Shown here one piece after another: positions 24,947-33,640 of a DNA stretch of 43,139 nt. Positions within the stretch are counted from its first letter, which is position 1. Each line of letters begins with the position of its first letter. The DNA comes from JBQLZQ01 sp052168355 (GTDB lineage: Bacteria; Pseudomonadota; Alphaproteobacteria; DSM-16000; Inquilinaceae): contig JBQLZQ010000027.1 in NCBI GenBank assembly GCA_052168355.1, positions 1 through 43,139 on the forward strand, in the 5' to 3' direction. A model generated the notes under the pieces. The model did not search any database. It saw only the letters and a program-made list of their open reading frames with translations, and was not told where the DNA came from. A program made the translations under genes and the position numbers.

Positions 24947-26242
24947 CTAGGCCGAAGGAGTTGAAGAGCCGATCTTCTTGCGGTGATCCCGCAGGATCTG
25001 CCGAATGAATACAATCAGGCAGACAAGGTCGACCGACCGGCCGGCTATGACGGCGATCAGGGCGCCGTCCGGCCCCTGAGTCGGAACCAGCACGAAGGCG
25101 GTGATCAAGGTCACCGTCGTCCCGATAATCCGGGTCATGAAGATGGCCCGGCTCGCTTGAAGCGTGATCAGAAAGGTGTTCAACGGCTGAACCAGCAGCC
25201 CGATGAAATGCACGACAACCCAGAGGCGCAGCACGCTGGCGTAGGCGGCGTATTTGTCGCCATAGCAGAATTCCAGGGCCGGGCCGGCGACGAAAAAGAG
25301 AACCAAGAGGTAGGGGGTGCCAAGAGCCACGATAAACCGGCTGGTGCCCTTGATCGATCGGACCAGGCCGGACATGCCGACGCTTTTGTAGGCCCGGCCG
25401 GCGCGGGGCTTGTCGATCATATCGATGCCGGCGACCAGAGTGACGATCGGCGCGGCAAGGTTTCTGGTCGCCGAATAGGCGGCCACACTGACCGATCCCG
25501 CCAGGCCGGCCACGAGAAGGGTCATTCCGTGCTGATAGACCGAGCCGACGACAAAGCTGAGGGAGGACCAGGCGGCGAAAGACCGTTTGCTGTACCAAAT
25601 GCCGAATACGGACCAGGTCGGCCACCGCAGGCGCGCGCCCCCGACCATGGCCACGGCCGTGCCCATCAGCGAGGCGCCGGCGAAGGAGATGGTCGCCACC
25701 CAGCCCTGGATGCCGTCGACCTGGTGGACCGCGGCGATGCCGACCGCATACAGCCCCACGAACGTTAGCGACATCCACAGGACGGCGCGGTATCGGCGGC
25801 CCTGATACAGCCATCGGCGCGCGAAGTCGTAGAGCAGGGAGGGGGCCGACAGCACGGTGGAGAAAGCGACCGCCGACGTGAACCAGCCCGGCGCGTTGAA
25901 GGTGGACGAGATCAGTGTCAGCAGCGCCAGTAGCACCGTCGCGGCGCCGGCGGTCGCCATATTGAGCCAGCCCCATTTCCACCCGTCCGCCTCGACGGTT
26001 TCAACGTCCGGACAGGCGACGATAAAGGTAAAGACGATCGACGATCGCTGCAGGCCGGTCAGGACATACATGATCGCCATCGCCAGGGAGATGGCGGCGA
26101 ATTCCTCGACCGTCATCCAGCGTGCGAAGGCGATGAGGCCGACGAACTTGACGAGCGACTGGAGTCCCTGGTCGGTCAGGCCGATCAGCCGGTCGCGCTT
26201 ACCGAAGCCAGGGATCCGCGCAATGAAGTCTACGATTGCCAC
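24947..26242 (-). CDS. Wzx-like polysaccharide flippase
   Basis: A 431-residue inner-membrane protein with about twelve hydrophobic segments, of the MATE/MVF-like polysaccharide transport fold. It starts with a soluble MAIVDFIARIPGFGKRDRLI, then FARWMTVEEFAAISLAMAIM as in Wzx/RfbX proteins. It would flip undecaprenyl-linked repeat units to the periplasm. It is the left end of the exopolysaccharide locus, transcribed away from the rest and probably behind the Nudix gene (136-base gap). Assignment rests on topology and locus, as Wzx proteins vary greatly in sequence. Confidence 0.8.
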   Translation of the reverse strand: MAIVDFIARIPGFGKRDRLIGLTDQGLQSLVKFVGLIAFARWMTVEEFAAISLAMAIMYVLTGLQRSSIVFTFIVACPDVETVEADGWKWGWLNMATAGAATVLLALLTLISSTFNAPGWFTSAVAFSTVLSAPSLLYDFARRWLYQGRRYRAVLWMSLTFVGLYAVGIAAVHQVDGIQGWVATISFAGASLMGTAVAMVGGARLRWPTWSVFGIWYSKRSFAAWSSLSFVVGSVYQHGMTLLVAGLAGSVSVAAYSATRNLAAPIVTLVAGIDMIDKPRAGRAYKSVGMSGLVRSIKGTSRFIVALGTPYLLVLFFVAGPALEFCYGDKYAAYASVLRLWVVVHFIGLLVQPLNTFLITLQASRAIFMTRIIGTTVTLITAFVLVPTQGPDGALIAVIAGRSVDLVCLIVFIRQILRDHRKKIGSSTPSA

Positions 26243-26378
26243 GCCTACTCCGCGTTCTCAGAGTCTGTTCAAGAATGGGACACGGTTTGCAGCGCGGCGG
26301 GGGCGCCTTTCACACAAGCACAAGGGCTGCCAGAAACCCGACAATAATGGTTTTCCCATGACGAACCGGCCGATCCCG

Positions 26379-26831
26379 CTAGGCTCTCGCGCGAGCCGGG
26401 ACCATGTGATGCTCGTAGGTCAAAATGCCATAGAGATCTGTGGGGATGATATCAGGCAAACGTAAAACGTCCTTGAATCGGTGCAGCTTCATGCTCTGGC
26501 CTTCTCTTTGAACCATTTGCCCTATCTCGGAGCTAACGACGGGAACGACAAAAAAGGTCTTTCTATAGAGCGCATTTTGGTTGTAAGCAGGTCGATAAAA
26601 TATCTCAGACATTTGGGATATTTTGGATGGTTCGAACGACAACTCCTCGCTCAACTCCCGAATCAGAGCTGCTTCCAGCGCTTCATCCGGTTCGGCGGAG
26701 CCCCCAAACAGGCCCCAATGTCCCGGAAACCGAATGGAGGGAACGTCATCGCGCAATTGCAGGAGATACCGGCGTTGCTCGTCGACGATCAGCGCCGATA
26801 CGGAATTGTGGGAAACGGTGTACTCCATCAT
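26379..26831 (-). CDS. Nudix hydrolase
   Basis: A 150-residue Nudix protein. The box runs from GGSAEPDEALEAA through RELSEEL near residues 46-67 with the full GX5EX7REXXEE pattern. Because the box is canonical, it is not the altered GDP-mannose mannosyl hydrolase type. The ATG at 26831 or 26828 is preferred over an upstream TTG. Base composition drops clearly here compared with the flanking GC-rich genes, and codon choice is relaxed, suggesting acquisition or a variable part of the locus. A promoter-like sequence stands just upstream. It might remove unwanted nucleotide sugars; the substrate is unknown. Confidence 0.88.
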   Translation of the reverse strand: MMEYTVSHNSVSALIVDEQRRYLLQLRDDVPSIRFPGHWGLFGGSAEPDEALEAALIRELSEELSFEPSKISQMSEIFYRPAYNQNALYRKTFFVVPVVSSEIGQMVQREGQSMKLHRFKDVLRLPDIIPTDLYGILTYEHHMVPARARA

Positions 26832-26847
26832 CGACCGACTCAACTAC

Positions 26848-26878
26848 ATTATAGAGCAACAAACTCAGAAGAAATCAA
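26848..26878 (-). promoter_or_regulatory. Candidate sigma-70 promoter for the Nudix gene
   Basis: On the minus strand TTGATT (26878-26873) and a perfect TATAAT (26853-26848) are 19 bases apart, slightly longer than the ideal 17. Transcription would start near 26841 and leave a leader of about ten bases before the ATG at 26831. The rest of the 26832-27137 gap is AT-rich and has no evident gene. Confidence 0.4.
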
Positions 26879-27137
26879 AAAAAAGCGCTCTAAGAGGCGG
26901 TTTTCAAACGTGAATCTCGAGACTTGATGGCCAGTCATATCACGAACGGGTAAGCAGGATGGACCAATTCTTCTCGAAAGCGGATGGAAGTCGTACGGGC
27001 ATTACGGAAATTTAATCGAACTCTGACAGAATTAGATCCAGCGGAGGATCTTTCCCGACGCCAAAAGCGTTGGCCATGGATCGGGGATCGAACTCACGGC
27101 ACTACTAACTACACTCACAGAGCGTGATAAGGCCATT

Positions 27138-28727
27138 ATGCTGATTGATCTGACACACGACACGAGCATCGCCGACCAGGAAGCCGATTTGTGCATCGTC
27201 GGCGGGGGGCCGGCTGGGATCACGATCGCGCGTGAGTTTATGAATACGGGCACCCGGGTCGTGCTGATCGAAAGCGGCGGTGTGGGCAATTGCCAGCCCG
27301 ACGAGGGACGGGATCTGAACAAGGGCGAGTTGGCGGGCCTGCCGGATTTCCCATTGGACATCGCGCGCTATCGGGGGCTGGGCGGTGCCAGCAATCTGTG
27401 GGCAGGTGCGTGCACGCCGTTGAACGACATAGATTTTGAGCAGCGCCCCTGGGTTCCCAACAGCGGTTGGCCGATCGCCAGGAGCGACCTTGATCCGTAC
27501 TACGAGCGGGCTCAGCCGCTGTTCGATATCGGCCCCTACAACTATGCTCCAGAGGAGTGGGAAGGCGGTAAGATCAAGTTTCTTCCGTTCGCGGAGGGAA
27601 CCGCCAAGACGCGCCTTTGGCAAATCAGTCCCCGCACGAACTTCGGGCAGAAGTACCGCGCCGAACTCGAACGAGCGGCCAATGTGCATGTCCTTTTGCA
27701 CGGCACGGTGACCCGGCTTCTAACCGATAACGACGGTACGCGCGTGCGGGCCGTTAAGGTCCAGACGTCGGGCCCGGCCATCGAGATCCGCGCCAAGCGC
27801 TTTGTGCTCGCGGCTGGCGGCATCGAGAACCCGCGGCTGTTGTTGCTGTCCCGCCAGGCCCGGTCTGGCGGCATCGGCAACGAATACGATGTCGTGGGCC
27901 GATACTTCATGCAGCACCCCCACGCCTCCTCGGCCAAGGTCGAGTTTCTGTCGAAGCGGCAGTGGGTGCCCAGCTACAAGGACTTCAAAAGAGGCTCGCT
28001 CTGGCTGCGGGCTGGTTTGGGCATGTCCGAGGAGGCCCAAAGGCGGGAGAAGCTGCTCAACTACAGCGCCGTCCTCATCGACCTCTACATCCAGGATTCC
28101 GTCAGCCAGGTTCAGTCCCTGGGTTATGCGAGCTTTAAAAGGATCATCATCCCGATGAGCCGGGGTCGAATTCCGCCTCAGATGGGGTACCACATGAAGC
28201 GGATCCTGGGTGATCTGGACGGCGTCCTGCTAGGACTGACCAAACGCATATTCGACGGGCGGGGCGCGCTGTACACCCGGTCGGAGCAGGCGCCCAATCC
28301 GGACAGCCGCGTGATGTTGAGCAATGAGACCGATCGATATGGCAGCCCCCGCGCCCGTGTCGACTGGCGCATGCTGCCCATCGACAAGCGATCCATACGG
28401 GCTTCGGTTCAGATCATCGGCGCGGAACTGGAACGCCTGGGCGTGGCGCGGCTCGTCCCTGAGGATTGGCTGATGCAGGATGACGAGACATGGCCTGCCT
28501 CAATTCAGGGAGGCTACCATCACATGGGCGCCACGCGGATGAGCGACGACCCCAAGCGCGGCGTGGTGGACCGGAACTGCCGGGTGCATTCGATGCAGAA
28601 CCTTTTTGTAGCCGGCTGCTCGATTTTCCCGACGGGCGGATTTGCGAACCCGACACTGACATTGACGGCGGCGGCCCTCCGGCTGTCCGACCACCTCAAG
28701 GCCAAGGCGCTCGAAGCTGCGGCATAG
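27138..28727 (+). CDS. GMC-family FAD-dependent oxidoreductase
   Basis: A 529-residue flavoprotein. The dinucleotide-binding motif GGGPAGITIAREF lies near residue 22, the GMC-type RGLGGASNLWAG near 80, and the C-terminal catalytic region GGYHHMGATRMSDDP near 457 followed by LFVAGCSIFPTGGFANPTLT. Such enzymes oxidise an alcohol or sugar hydroxyl; members of this branch are often found in exopolysaccharide loci. It stands alone between two AT-rich intergenic regions, and a long gap (28728-29238) follows it. It may oxidise a sugar residue of the polymer or a lipid-linked precursor (inference). Confidence 0.9.
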   Translation: MLIDLTHDTSIADQEADLCIVGGGPAGITIAREFMNTGTRVVLIESGGVGNCQPDEGRDLNKGELAGLPDFPLDIARYRGLGGASNLWAGACTPLNDIDFEQRPWVPNSGWPIARSDLDPYYERAQPLFDIGPYNYAPEEWEGGKIKFLPFAEGTAKTRLWQISPRTNFGQKYRAELERAANVHVLLHGTVTRLLTDNDGTRVRAVKVQTSGPAIEIRAKRFVLAAGGIENPRLLLLSRQARSGGIGNEYDVVGRYFMQHPHASSAKVEFLSKRQWVPSYKDFKRGSLWLRAGLGMSEEAQRREKLLNYSAVLIDLYIQDSVSQVQSLGYASFKRIIIPMSRGRIPPQMGYHMKRILGDLDGVLLGLTKRIFDGRGALYTRSEQAPNPDSRVMLSNETDRYGSPRARVDWRMLPIDKRSIRASVQIIGAELERLGVARLVPEDWLMQDDETWPASIQGGYHHMGATRMSDDPKRGVVDRNCRVHSMQNLFVAGCSIFPTGGFANPTLTLTAAALRLSDHLKAKALEAAA

Positions 28728-28902
28728 TGTCTAATATTTGTTCAGAATTCCGCCCCATTGCCCAAGCCATTGTCCAAATTTCTCCTTAATTTTTTCTTAT
28801 TTTGACCTTAGTCTTCGCAATGTTGGTTAATTCTTGACTAATGTCATTAACTTTGCATGACACGATTTACATTCGGATCATGCGAAGATATCATCCAACA
28901 CG

Positions 28903-28928
28903 GTTAAAGACGCTTTAACTATTGTTAA
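28903..28928. promoter_or_regulatory. Overlapping inverted repeats in the long exopolysaccharide leader
   Basis: GTTAAAG-ACG-CTTTAAC (28903-28919) overlaps TTAAC-TATT-GTTAA (28915-28928), so one half-site is shared by two palindromes. They lie in the AT-rich 511-base gap before the sugar transferase gene and look like operator half-sites rather than a terminator. A TTGACT at 28834-28839 is a possible -35 element without a good -10. No credible gene is seen in the gap. Confidence 0.4.
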
Positions 28929-28952
28929 ATAACGCTATCCAATGTGTGTAAA

Positions 28953-28982
28953 AATTATCATGGATTTTATTCAATTATCATG
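28953..28982. promoter_or_regulatory. Direct repeats exactly 20 bp apart
   Basis: AATTATCATG occurs at 28953-28962 and again at 28973-28982, a spacing of 20 bases, close to two helical turns, so both would face the same side of DNA. The second copy is part of the palindrome TATCATGATA (28976-28985). This arrangement suggests a regulator that binds in tandem upstream of the exopolysaccharide operon. Confidence 0.45.
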
Positions 28983-29085
28983 ATAGACATTGGGCGTGGT
29001 GATCGGGGTGCAAACGGTCCGATTGGTTTGGTTCAGTTGAAGGCGGGAACTCTTTGAGCGATTGAAGCCTTTGTTCGGGGGCGGT

Positions 29086-29122
29086 CTTTCAGTCGCGACG
29101 ACCGCGCCGTCGCGACTGAAAG
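29086..29122. promoter_or_regulatory. Perfect 15-bp stem hairpin in the sugar transferase leader
   Basis: CTTTCAGTCGCGACG (29086-29100) and its exact reverse complement (29108-29122) flank a seven-base loop. It ends 116 bases before the sugar transferase start. No T-run follows, so it is not a standard terminator; an RNA leader structure, a protein-binding site or a stabilising hairpin are all possible. Confidence 0.6.
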
Positions 29123-29238
29123 GGCAGATGGCCTGGATGAGTTCGAAGAACAATAAGTCTGTATAGGGATCGAATCGTGCCTCTGGAACGAGAGCCTGAG
29201 TGAGACAACGCACCACCTTCAGAGTTTCGGATGGAACG

Positions 29239-30681
29239 ATGACCACAGAAACCCTTCTCGGCACATTAGTGCACAACAAAGCGAAGCCCATTTCCCCCCA
29301 GATCCTGCGAAGTCTGGTGATTGGGGTGGACATGCTCATGGTCCTGCTGTCGGCGGTTGTCGTCAAAGCGGTGATCCTCTCCGGGGGGATCGAAGACCAG
29401 TACATCAACGCGGTTGCCTTCGCGCTGGTGTGCGCCGTTGTCGTTTTCCGGTTTTTCGACTGCTATTCCGACGAGGTGATCCTGTCCAACATCCCGCGCC
29501 TCAAGGGTGTCACGGGGGCATGGCTGGTCTTCTCCGCGGTGATGGTGGCGGTGGCCTTCAGCCTTAAGATCTCCAGCGATTTTTCGCGCCTGTGGGCCGG
29601 CGGGTGGTTCGTTTCGGGCTTCGTGATGATCGTCGCCGGGCGGTTTATCCTCACGGCCGCCCTGACGCGGATGGCCGAGCGCGGCTACGTCAGCCAGCGG
29701 GCGGTGATCGTGGGCGCCGGCGAGATCGGCGTAAAGCTGGCCAATCACCTGCGGCAGCACTCCGATCTGCGGCTGCGGGTCGTCGGCTTTGTCGACGATC
29801 GGGCGACGCGCACGACCACGGATCTGGCGGGGTATCCGGTTCTGGGGACGACCGAGGATCTGGTCAGCTTTGTCCGCCAGGAGAGGATCGATCAGGTCAT
29901 CGTGGCCTTGCCCTGGAGTTCGGAAGACCGGATCAAAAGTGTGATGGCCAAGCTGACGCCGCTGCCGGTCAATGTCATGTTGGCCCCCGATCTCATCAAT
30001 TTCGAATTTCCCCATCGGCCGATCAGCCGCATCGGGGGCCTGATGATGGTCAACGTCTTCGAGCGGCCCTTGTCCGGCTGGTCCTCGGTGCTCAAGACCA
30101 TCGAGGACCGGGTGATCGCTACTGCCATTCTGCTGCTGATCGCGCCGCTTCTGGCGGTCATCGCCTTGGCCATCAAGTTCGACAGCAGCGGACCGGTCCT
30201 GTTTCGCCAAAAGCGGTACGGCTTCAACAACAAGCTTATCGATGTCTTCAAGTTCCGGACGATGTATCACAATCTGAGTGATCAGGATTGTGCGGTGCAG
30301 ACGGTCCGCAACGACCCGCGGGTGACCCGGGTGGGCGCCTTTCTCCGGCGAACCAGCCTGGATGAGCTGCCGCAGCTTTTCAACGTGCTGATCGGCGACA
30401 TGTCGGTCGTCGGGCCGCGCCCCCACGCGGTCGCGACCAAGGCGGCCGGCAGCCTGTTCGAGGAGGTCGTCAACGACTATGCCGCTCGGCACAAGGTCAA
30501 GCCGGGCATCACCGGCTGGGCCCAGGTCAATGGCTGGCGGGGTGAAACGGATACGGTCGACAAGATCGTCAATCGCGTCGAATACGATCTCTATTACATC
30601 GAAAATTGGTCCATCTGGCTCGACCTATGGATCATTTTCCGCACGTTCTTCGTCTTTGTTGGCGACAAGAACGCCTATTAG
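29239..30681 (+). CDS. Undecaprenyl-phosphate sugar-1-phosphate transferase (WcaJ/ExoY type)
   Basis: A 480-residue polyprenyl glycosylphosphotransferase that starts repeat-unit assembly by placing sugar-1-phosphate on undecaprenyl phosphate. About four helices lie in residues 20-120, a Rossmann-like middle domain follows (VIVGAGEIGVKLA near 155), then a membrane helix and the catalytic domain (KRYGFNNKLIDVFKFRTM, RRTSLDELPQLFNVL, SVVGPRPHA, GITGWAQVNGWRG). This is the long WcaJ/PssY form, usually specific for glucose-1-phosphate. The ATG at 29239 has GGATGG upstream; a GTG at 29200 in frame is less likely. It is the first gene of the rightward locus. Confidence 0.93.
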   Translation: MTTETLLGTLVHNKAKPISPQILRSLVIGVDMLMVLLSAVVVKAVILSGGIEDQYINAVAFALVCAVVVFRFFDCYSDEVILSNIPRLKGVTGAWLVFSAVMVAVAFSLKISSDFSRLWAGGWFVSGFVMIVAGRFILTAALTRMAERGYVSQRAVIVGAGEIGVKLANHLRQHSDLRLRVVGFVDDRATRTTTDLAGYPVLGTTEDLVSFVRQERIDQVIVALPWSSEDRIKSVMAKLTPLPVNVMLAPDLINFEFPHRPISRIGGLMMVNVFERPLSGWSSVLKTIEDRVIATAILLLIAPLLAVIALAIKFDSSGPVLFRQKRYGFNNKLIDVFKFRTMYHNLSDQDCAVQTVRNDPRVTRVGAFLRRTSLDELPQLFNVLIGDMSVVGPRPHAVATKAAGSLFEEVVNDYAARHKVKPGITGWAQVNGWRGETDTVDKIVNRVEYDLYYIENWSIWLDLWIIFRTFFVFVGDKNAY

Positions 30682-30702
30682 CCGATGCCGCATCCCATGG
30701 TG

Positions 30703-30738
30703 AGCGACGGTTGCCGGACCCTCCGGCAACGTGTCGCT
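30703..30738. terminator. Strong intercistronic hairpin
   Basis: GTTGCCGGA-CCC-TCCGGCAAC (30710-30730) is a perfect nine-base stem, extended by AGCGAC (30703-30708) pairing with GTCGCT (30733-30738) across a small bulge. It lies between the sugar transferase and cysD, in a 147-base gap. With no T-run, it may partly terminate or process the message so that cysD-cysNC is expressed at a different level. Confidence 0.5.
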
Positions 30739-30828
30739 GGGAGTGTGCGGCGATTCCCTGCCCAACCGTAAGACGCGGCCAGCCGGCGCCAGATCGGCGC
30801 CAACCGCCCCCGATCCGAGGAGACCGAC

Positions 30829-31659
30829 GTGAAGAATGCGACCATCGAGTTGACGGACCCCGCCGTCGATCCGTTGAGCGTGCTGGAGGCCCGTTCGATC
30901 TATATCCTGCGCGAGGCGTTCGCGCGGGTCGAACCGCTGGCCATGCTGTGGTCGATCGGCAAGGACAGCACCGCGCTGCTGTGGATGGTGCGCAAGGCGT
31001 TCTTCGGCCATGTGCCGTTTCCCATGGTGCTGCTGGACACGGGCATGGAGCTGCCGGAAGTCTATGAGTTCCGCGACCGCATCGCCGCCGACTGGAACCT
31101 GACGTTGATCAACGAGATGTGTCCGCCGGAAGAGGAGATGGACCAGACCCTGCCGCCGGCCACCCGGTCCGCGGCGCGCAAGACCGAGGGGCTGCGCCGC
31201 ATCCTGGAGCGGGAGAAGTATCGCGGCGTCATCGCCGGCATCCGCCGGGACGAGCAGGCGACCCGGGCGAAGGAGCGGGTGTTCAGCCCGCGCTCGTCCG
31301 ACGGCAGCTGGGACTTCCGCGATCAGCCGCCGGAGCTGTGGGACCAGTACAAGACCGAGTTCCCGGAAGGGACCCATGTCCGTATCCATCCCCTGCTGCA
31401 CTGGACGGAAATCGATATCTGGCGCTACACCCAGCGCGAGAACATTCCCTTCGTGCCGCTGTATCTGGCACGCGACGGCAAGCGCTACCGGTCTCTGGGG
31501 GAGAAGAACATCACGTTCCCGGTGGCCAGCACCGCCTCGACCCTGGACGAGGTCATCGCCGAGCTCGGACAGACCCGCGACCCCGAACGCGCCGGCCGTG
31601 CGATGGACAAGGAAACGGAAGATTCCTTCGAGCGGCTTCGCTCAAGCGGCTATATGTAG
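30829..31659 (+). CDS. cysD: Sulfate adenylyltransferase subunit 2
   Basis: A 276-residue PP-loop ATP pyrophosphatase that makes APS from ATP and sulfate with CysN. The PP-loop is WSIGKDSTALLWM near residues 42-54; GVIAGIRRDEQATRAKERVFS and the C-terminal DSFERLRSSGYM are family hallmarks. It starts at GTG with GAGGAG upstream. The cysNC fusion begins 16 bases after it, so the two are an operon. There is no sulfite reductase, APS reductase or cysH nearby; set among polysaccharide genes with a sulfotransferase, it probably serves polymer sulfation, as NodP does for Nod factors. Confidence 0.95.
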   Translation: MKNATIELTDPAVDPLSVLEARSIYILREAFARVEPLAMLWSIGKDSTALLWMVRKAFFGHVPFPMVLLDTGMELPEVYEFRDRIAADWNLTLINEMCPPEEEMDQTLPPATRSAARKTEGLRRILEREKYRGVIAGIRRDEQATRAKERVFSPRSSDGSWDFRDQPPELWDQYKTEFPEGTHVRIHPLLHWTEIDIWRYTQRENIPFVPLYLARDGKRYRSLGEKNITFPVASTASTLDEVIAELGQTRDPERAGRAMDKETEDSFERLRSSGYM

Positions 31660-31675
31660 GATTGGGAGCGATTTC

Positions 31676-33583
31676 ATGAACGCTACGGCTCATCCCCCCG
31701 CCGGACACACCGCGCTGCCTCTCCTGCAGATGGTCGTCGTCGGCCATGTCGACCACGGCAAGTCCACCTTGATCGGTCGCCTTCTTTACGACACCGACAG
31801 CCTACCCGACGGCAAGGCCGAGGAGATCCGGACCGTCAGCGCCAAGCGCGGCATGGCGACGGAGTGGTCGTTCGTGCTGGATGCGTTTCAGGCCGAGCGC
31901 GACCAGGCCATCACCATCGACACCACCCAGATCTGGCTGAAGACGGATCGCCGCGACGTGGTCATCATCGATGCCCCCGGCCATCGCGAGTTTCTCAAGA
32001 ACATGGTGTCGGGCGCGGCCAGCGCCGACGCCGCCGTCCTGGTGGTCGACGTGGTCGAGGGCGTGCGCGAGCAGACCCGCCGCCATGCCTATCTTCTGCA
32101 TCTTTTGGGGCTGCGGCAGGTGGCCGTGGTCGTCAACAAGATGGATGCCGTCGGCTTCGCCGAAGAGCGGTTCGAGAGCGTCCGGGCGGAGGTCGAAACC
32201 TACCTGGCCGATATCGGGCTGGCACCGGTCGCGGTGATCCCCATCTCGGCCCGTGAGGGCGACAATCTGGCGTCCCGGTCGGCGCGGACGGGTTGGTACG
32301 GGGGCGACACGCTTTTGGACCTGCTGGACCGGTTCGAGGCCAGGACCGCGCCGCGCCGCCAGCCCCTGCGGTTCCCGGTCCAGGGCGTCTACAAGTTCGA
32401 CCATCGCCGGATCATCGCGGGACGCATCGAATCCGGCGTGCTGCGGGTCGGCGACACGCTGCTGTTCTCGCCCAGCAACAAGACCGCCCGGGTGGCCTCC
32501 ATCGAAAGCTGGGGACCCGGGGCACGACCGACCGAAGCGGCCGCCGGCCAGTCCGTGGGGATCACCCTGGACGAGCAGATCTTCGTCGAGCGCGGCGATA
32601 TCGCCAGCCACGAGGAATCGCCGCCGCAGCTGACCAACGTGTTTCGCGGCACGGTGTTCTGGCTGGACCGTCGCCGTCTGGAGGTCGGGCGCACGCTCAA
32701 GATAAAGCTGGCGACCGGCGCGGCCAACGTGTCGGTGCAGGCCATCGAGCGGGTGATCGATACCCAGACCCTGGCCGGCAGCGCCGAGCCGGTGGTGGAA
32801 CGCAACGCCGTCGCCGAAGTCGTGCTGCGGGCGCAGCGCATGCTGGCGCTCGACGAGCATGCCGAAAGCGCGACCACGGGGCGGTTCGTCATGGTCGACG
32901 GCTACGCCACCGTCGGGGCCGGCATCATCTCGATGGAGGGGTATCCCGACAGACGCCGGTCGGGAACCGTCGTATCGACCAACCTGACGGAGGTCGACCA
33001 TCTGCTGTCGCCGGCGGCGCGCAGCTGGCGCAACGGCCATCGGGGCGCGGTCATCTGGCTGACCGGGTTGAGCGGCTCGGGCAAGTCCACCCTGGCCATG
33101 CGGGTCGAGCAGCGCCTGTTCAACAAGGGGTTCCAGACCTATGTGCTGGACGGCGACAACGTCCGCCGCGGCCTGAATGCCGATCTGGGGTTCGCGCCCA
33201 ACGACCGCGCCGAAAACATCCGCCGGGTCGGCGAGGTGGCGGCCCTGTTCGCCGATGCCGGGCTGATCGCCATCACCGCCTTTATCTCGCCCTACCGGGC
33301 CGACCGCCGCCGGGCGCGCGAAGCGGCGGGAGACGCCTTCCATGAGATCCATGTCCGGGCCGATGTCGAGGCCTGCGAAAAGCGCGATCCCAAGGGGCTC
33401 TACAAAAAGGCGCGAGCCGGCCAGATCGCCAATTTCACCGGTATTTCCGCGCCGTACGAGGCACCCGAGCGGGCCGAGCTGGTGGTCGACACCGAAAACC
33501 AGACCGTCGAGCAGTCGGTCGACAGCATCATCGACTATATCGAACGCACCATCACGATATCCGCTGCTGAAACCGGGACTTGA
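31676..33583 (+). CDS. cysNC: Bifunctional sulfate adenylyltransferase subunit 1 / APS kinase
   Basis: A 635-residue NodQ-type fusion. The N-terminal GTPase shows G1 GHVDHGKST near residues 22-30, G3 DAPGH, and G4 NKMD; it drives APS formation with CysD. The C-terminal APS kinase (about 440-635) carries GLSGSGKSTLA near 463, DGDNVRRGLNADLGF, FISPYRADR and DPKGLYKKARAGQ, and converts APS to PAPS. The ATG at 31676 is the start consistent with the family; GGGAG lies upstream. The fusion supplies the activated sulfate that the sulfotransferase at 41894-42982 needs. Confidence 0.95.
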   Translation: MNATAHPPAGHTALPLLQMVVVGHVDHGKSTLIGRLLYDTDSLPDGKAEEIRTVSAKRGMATEWSFVLDAFQAERDQAITIDTTQIWLKTDRRDVVIIDAPGHREFLKNMVSGAASADAAVLVVDVVEGVREQTRRHAYLLHLLGLRQVAVVVNKMDAVGFAEERFESVRAEVETYLADIGLAPVAVIPISAREGDNLASRSARTGWYGGDTLLDLLDRFEARTAPRRQPLRFPVQGVYKFDHRRIIAGRIESGVLRVGDTLLFSPSNKTARVASIESWGPGARPTEAAAGQSVGITLDEQIFVERGDIASHEESPPQLTNVFRGTVFWLDRRRLEVGRTLKIKLATGAANVSVQAIERVIDTQTLAGSAEPVVERNAVAEVVLRAQRMLALDEHAESATTGRFVMVDGYATVGAGIISMEGYPDRRRSGTVVSTNLTEVDHLLSPAARSWRNGHRGAVIWLTGLSGSGKSTLAMRVEQRLFNKGFQTYVLDGDNVRRGLNADLGFAPNDRAENIRRVGEVAALFADAGLIAITAFISPYRADRRRAREAAGDAFHEIHVRADVEACEKRDPKGLYKKARAGQIANFTGISAPYEAPERAELVVDTENQTVEQSVDSIIDYIERTITISAAETGT

Positions 33584-33640
33584 CCCGTACGGCGGGAGAC
33601 AGGGGCCCGACCGTTCCGATCACTGGCCAGGAAAAGAAAA

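Noticed and set aside
26379..26831. GDP-mannose mannosyl hydrolase identity for the Nudix protein
   Set aside because: That enzyme has a degenerate Nudix box, while the one here is canonical; only the family-level call is supported.
28971..29408. Minus-strand frame of 145 codons in the leader and start of the sugar transferase
   Set aside because: It overlaps the transferase coding region antisense, has no ribosome-binding site and no recognisable domain.
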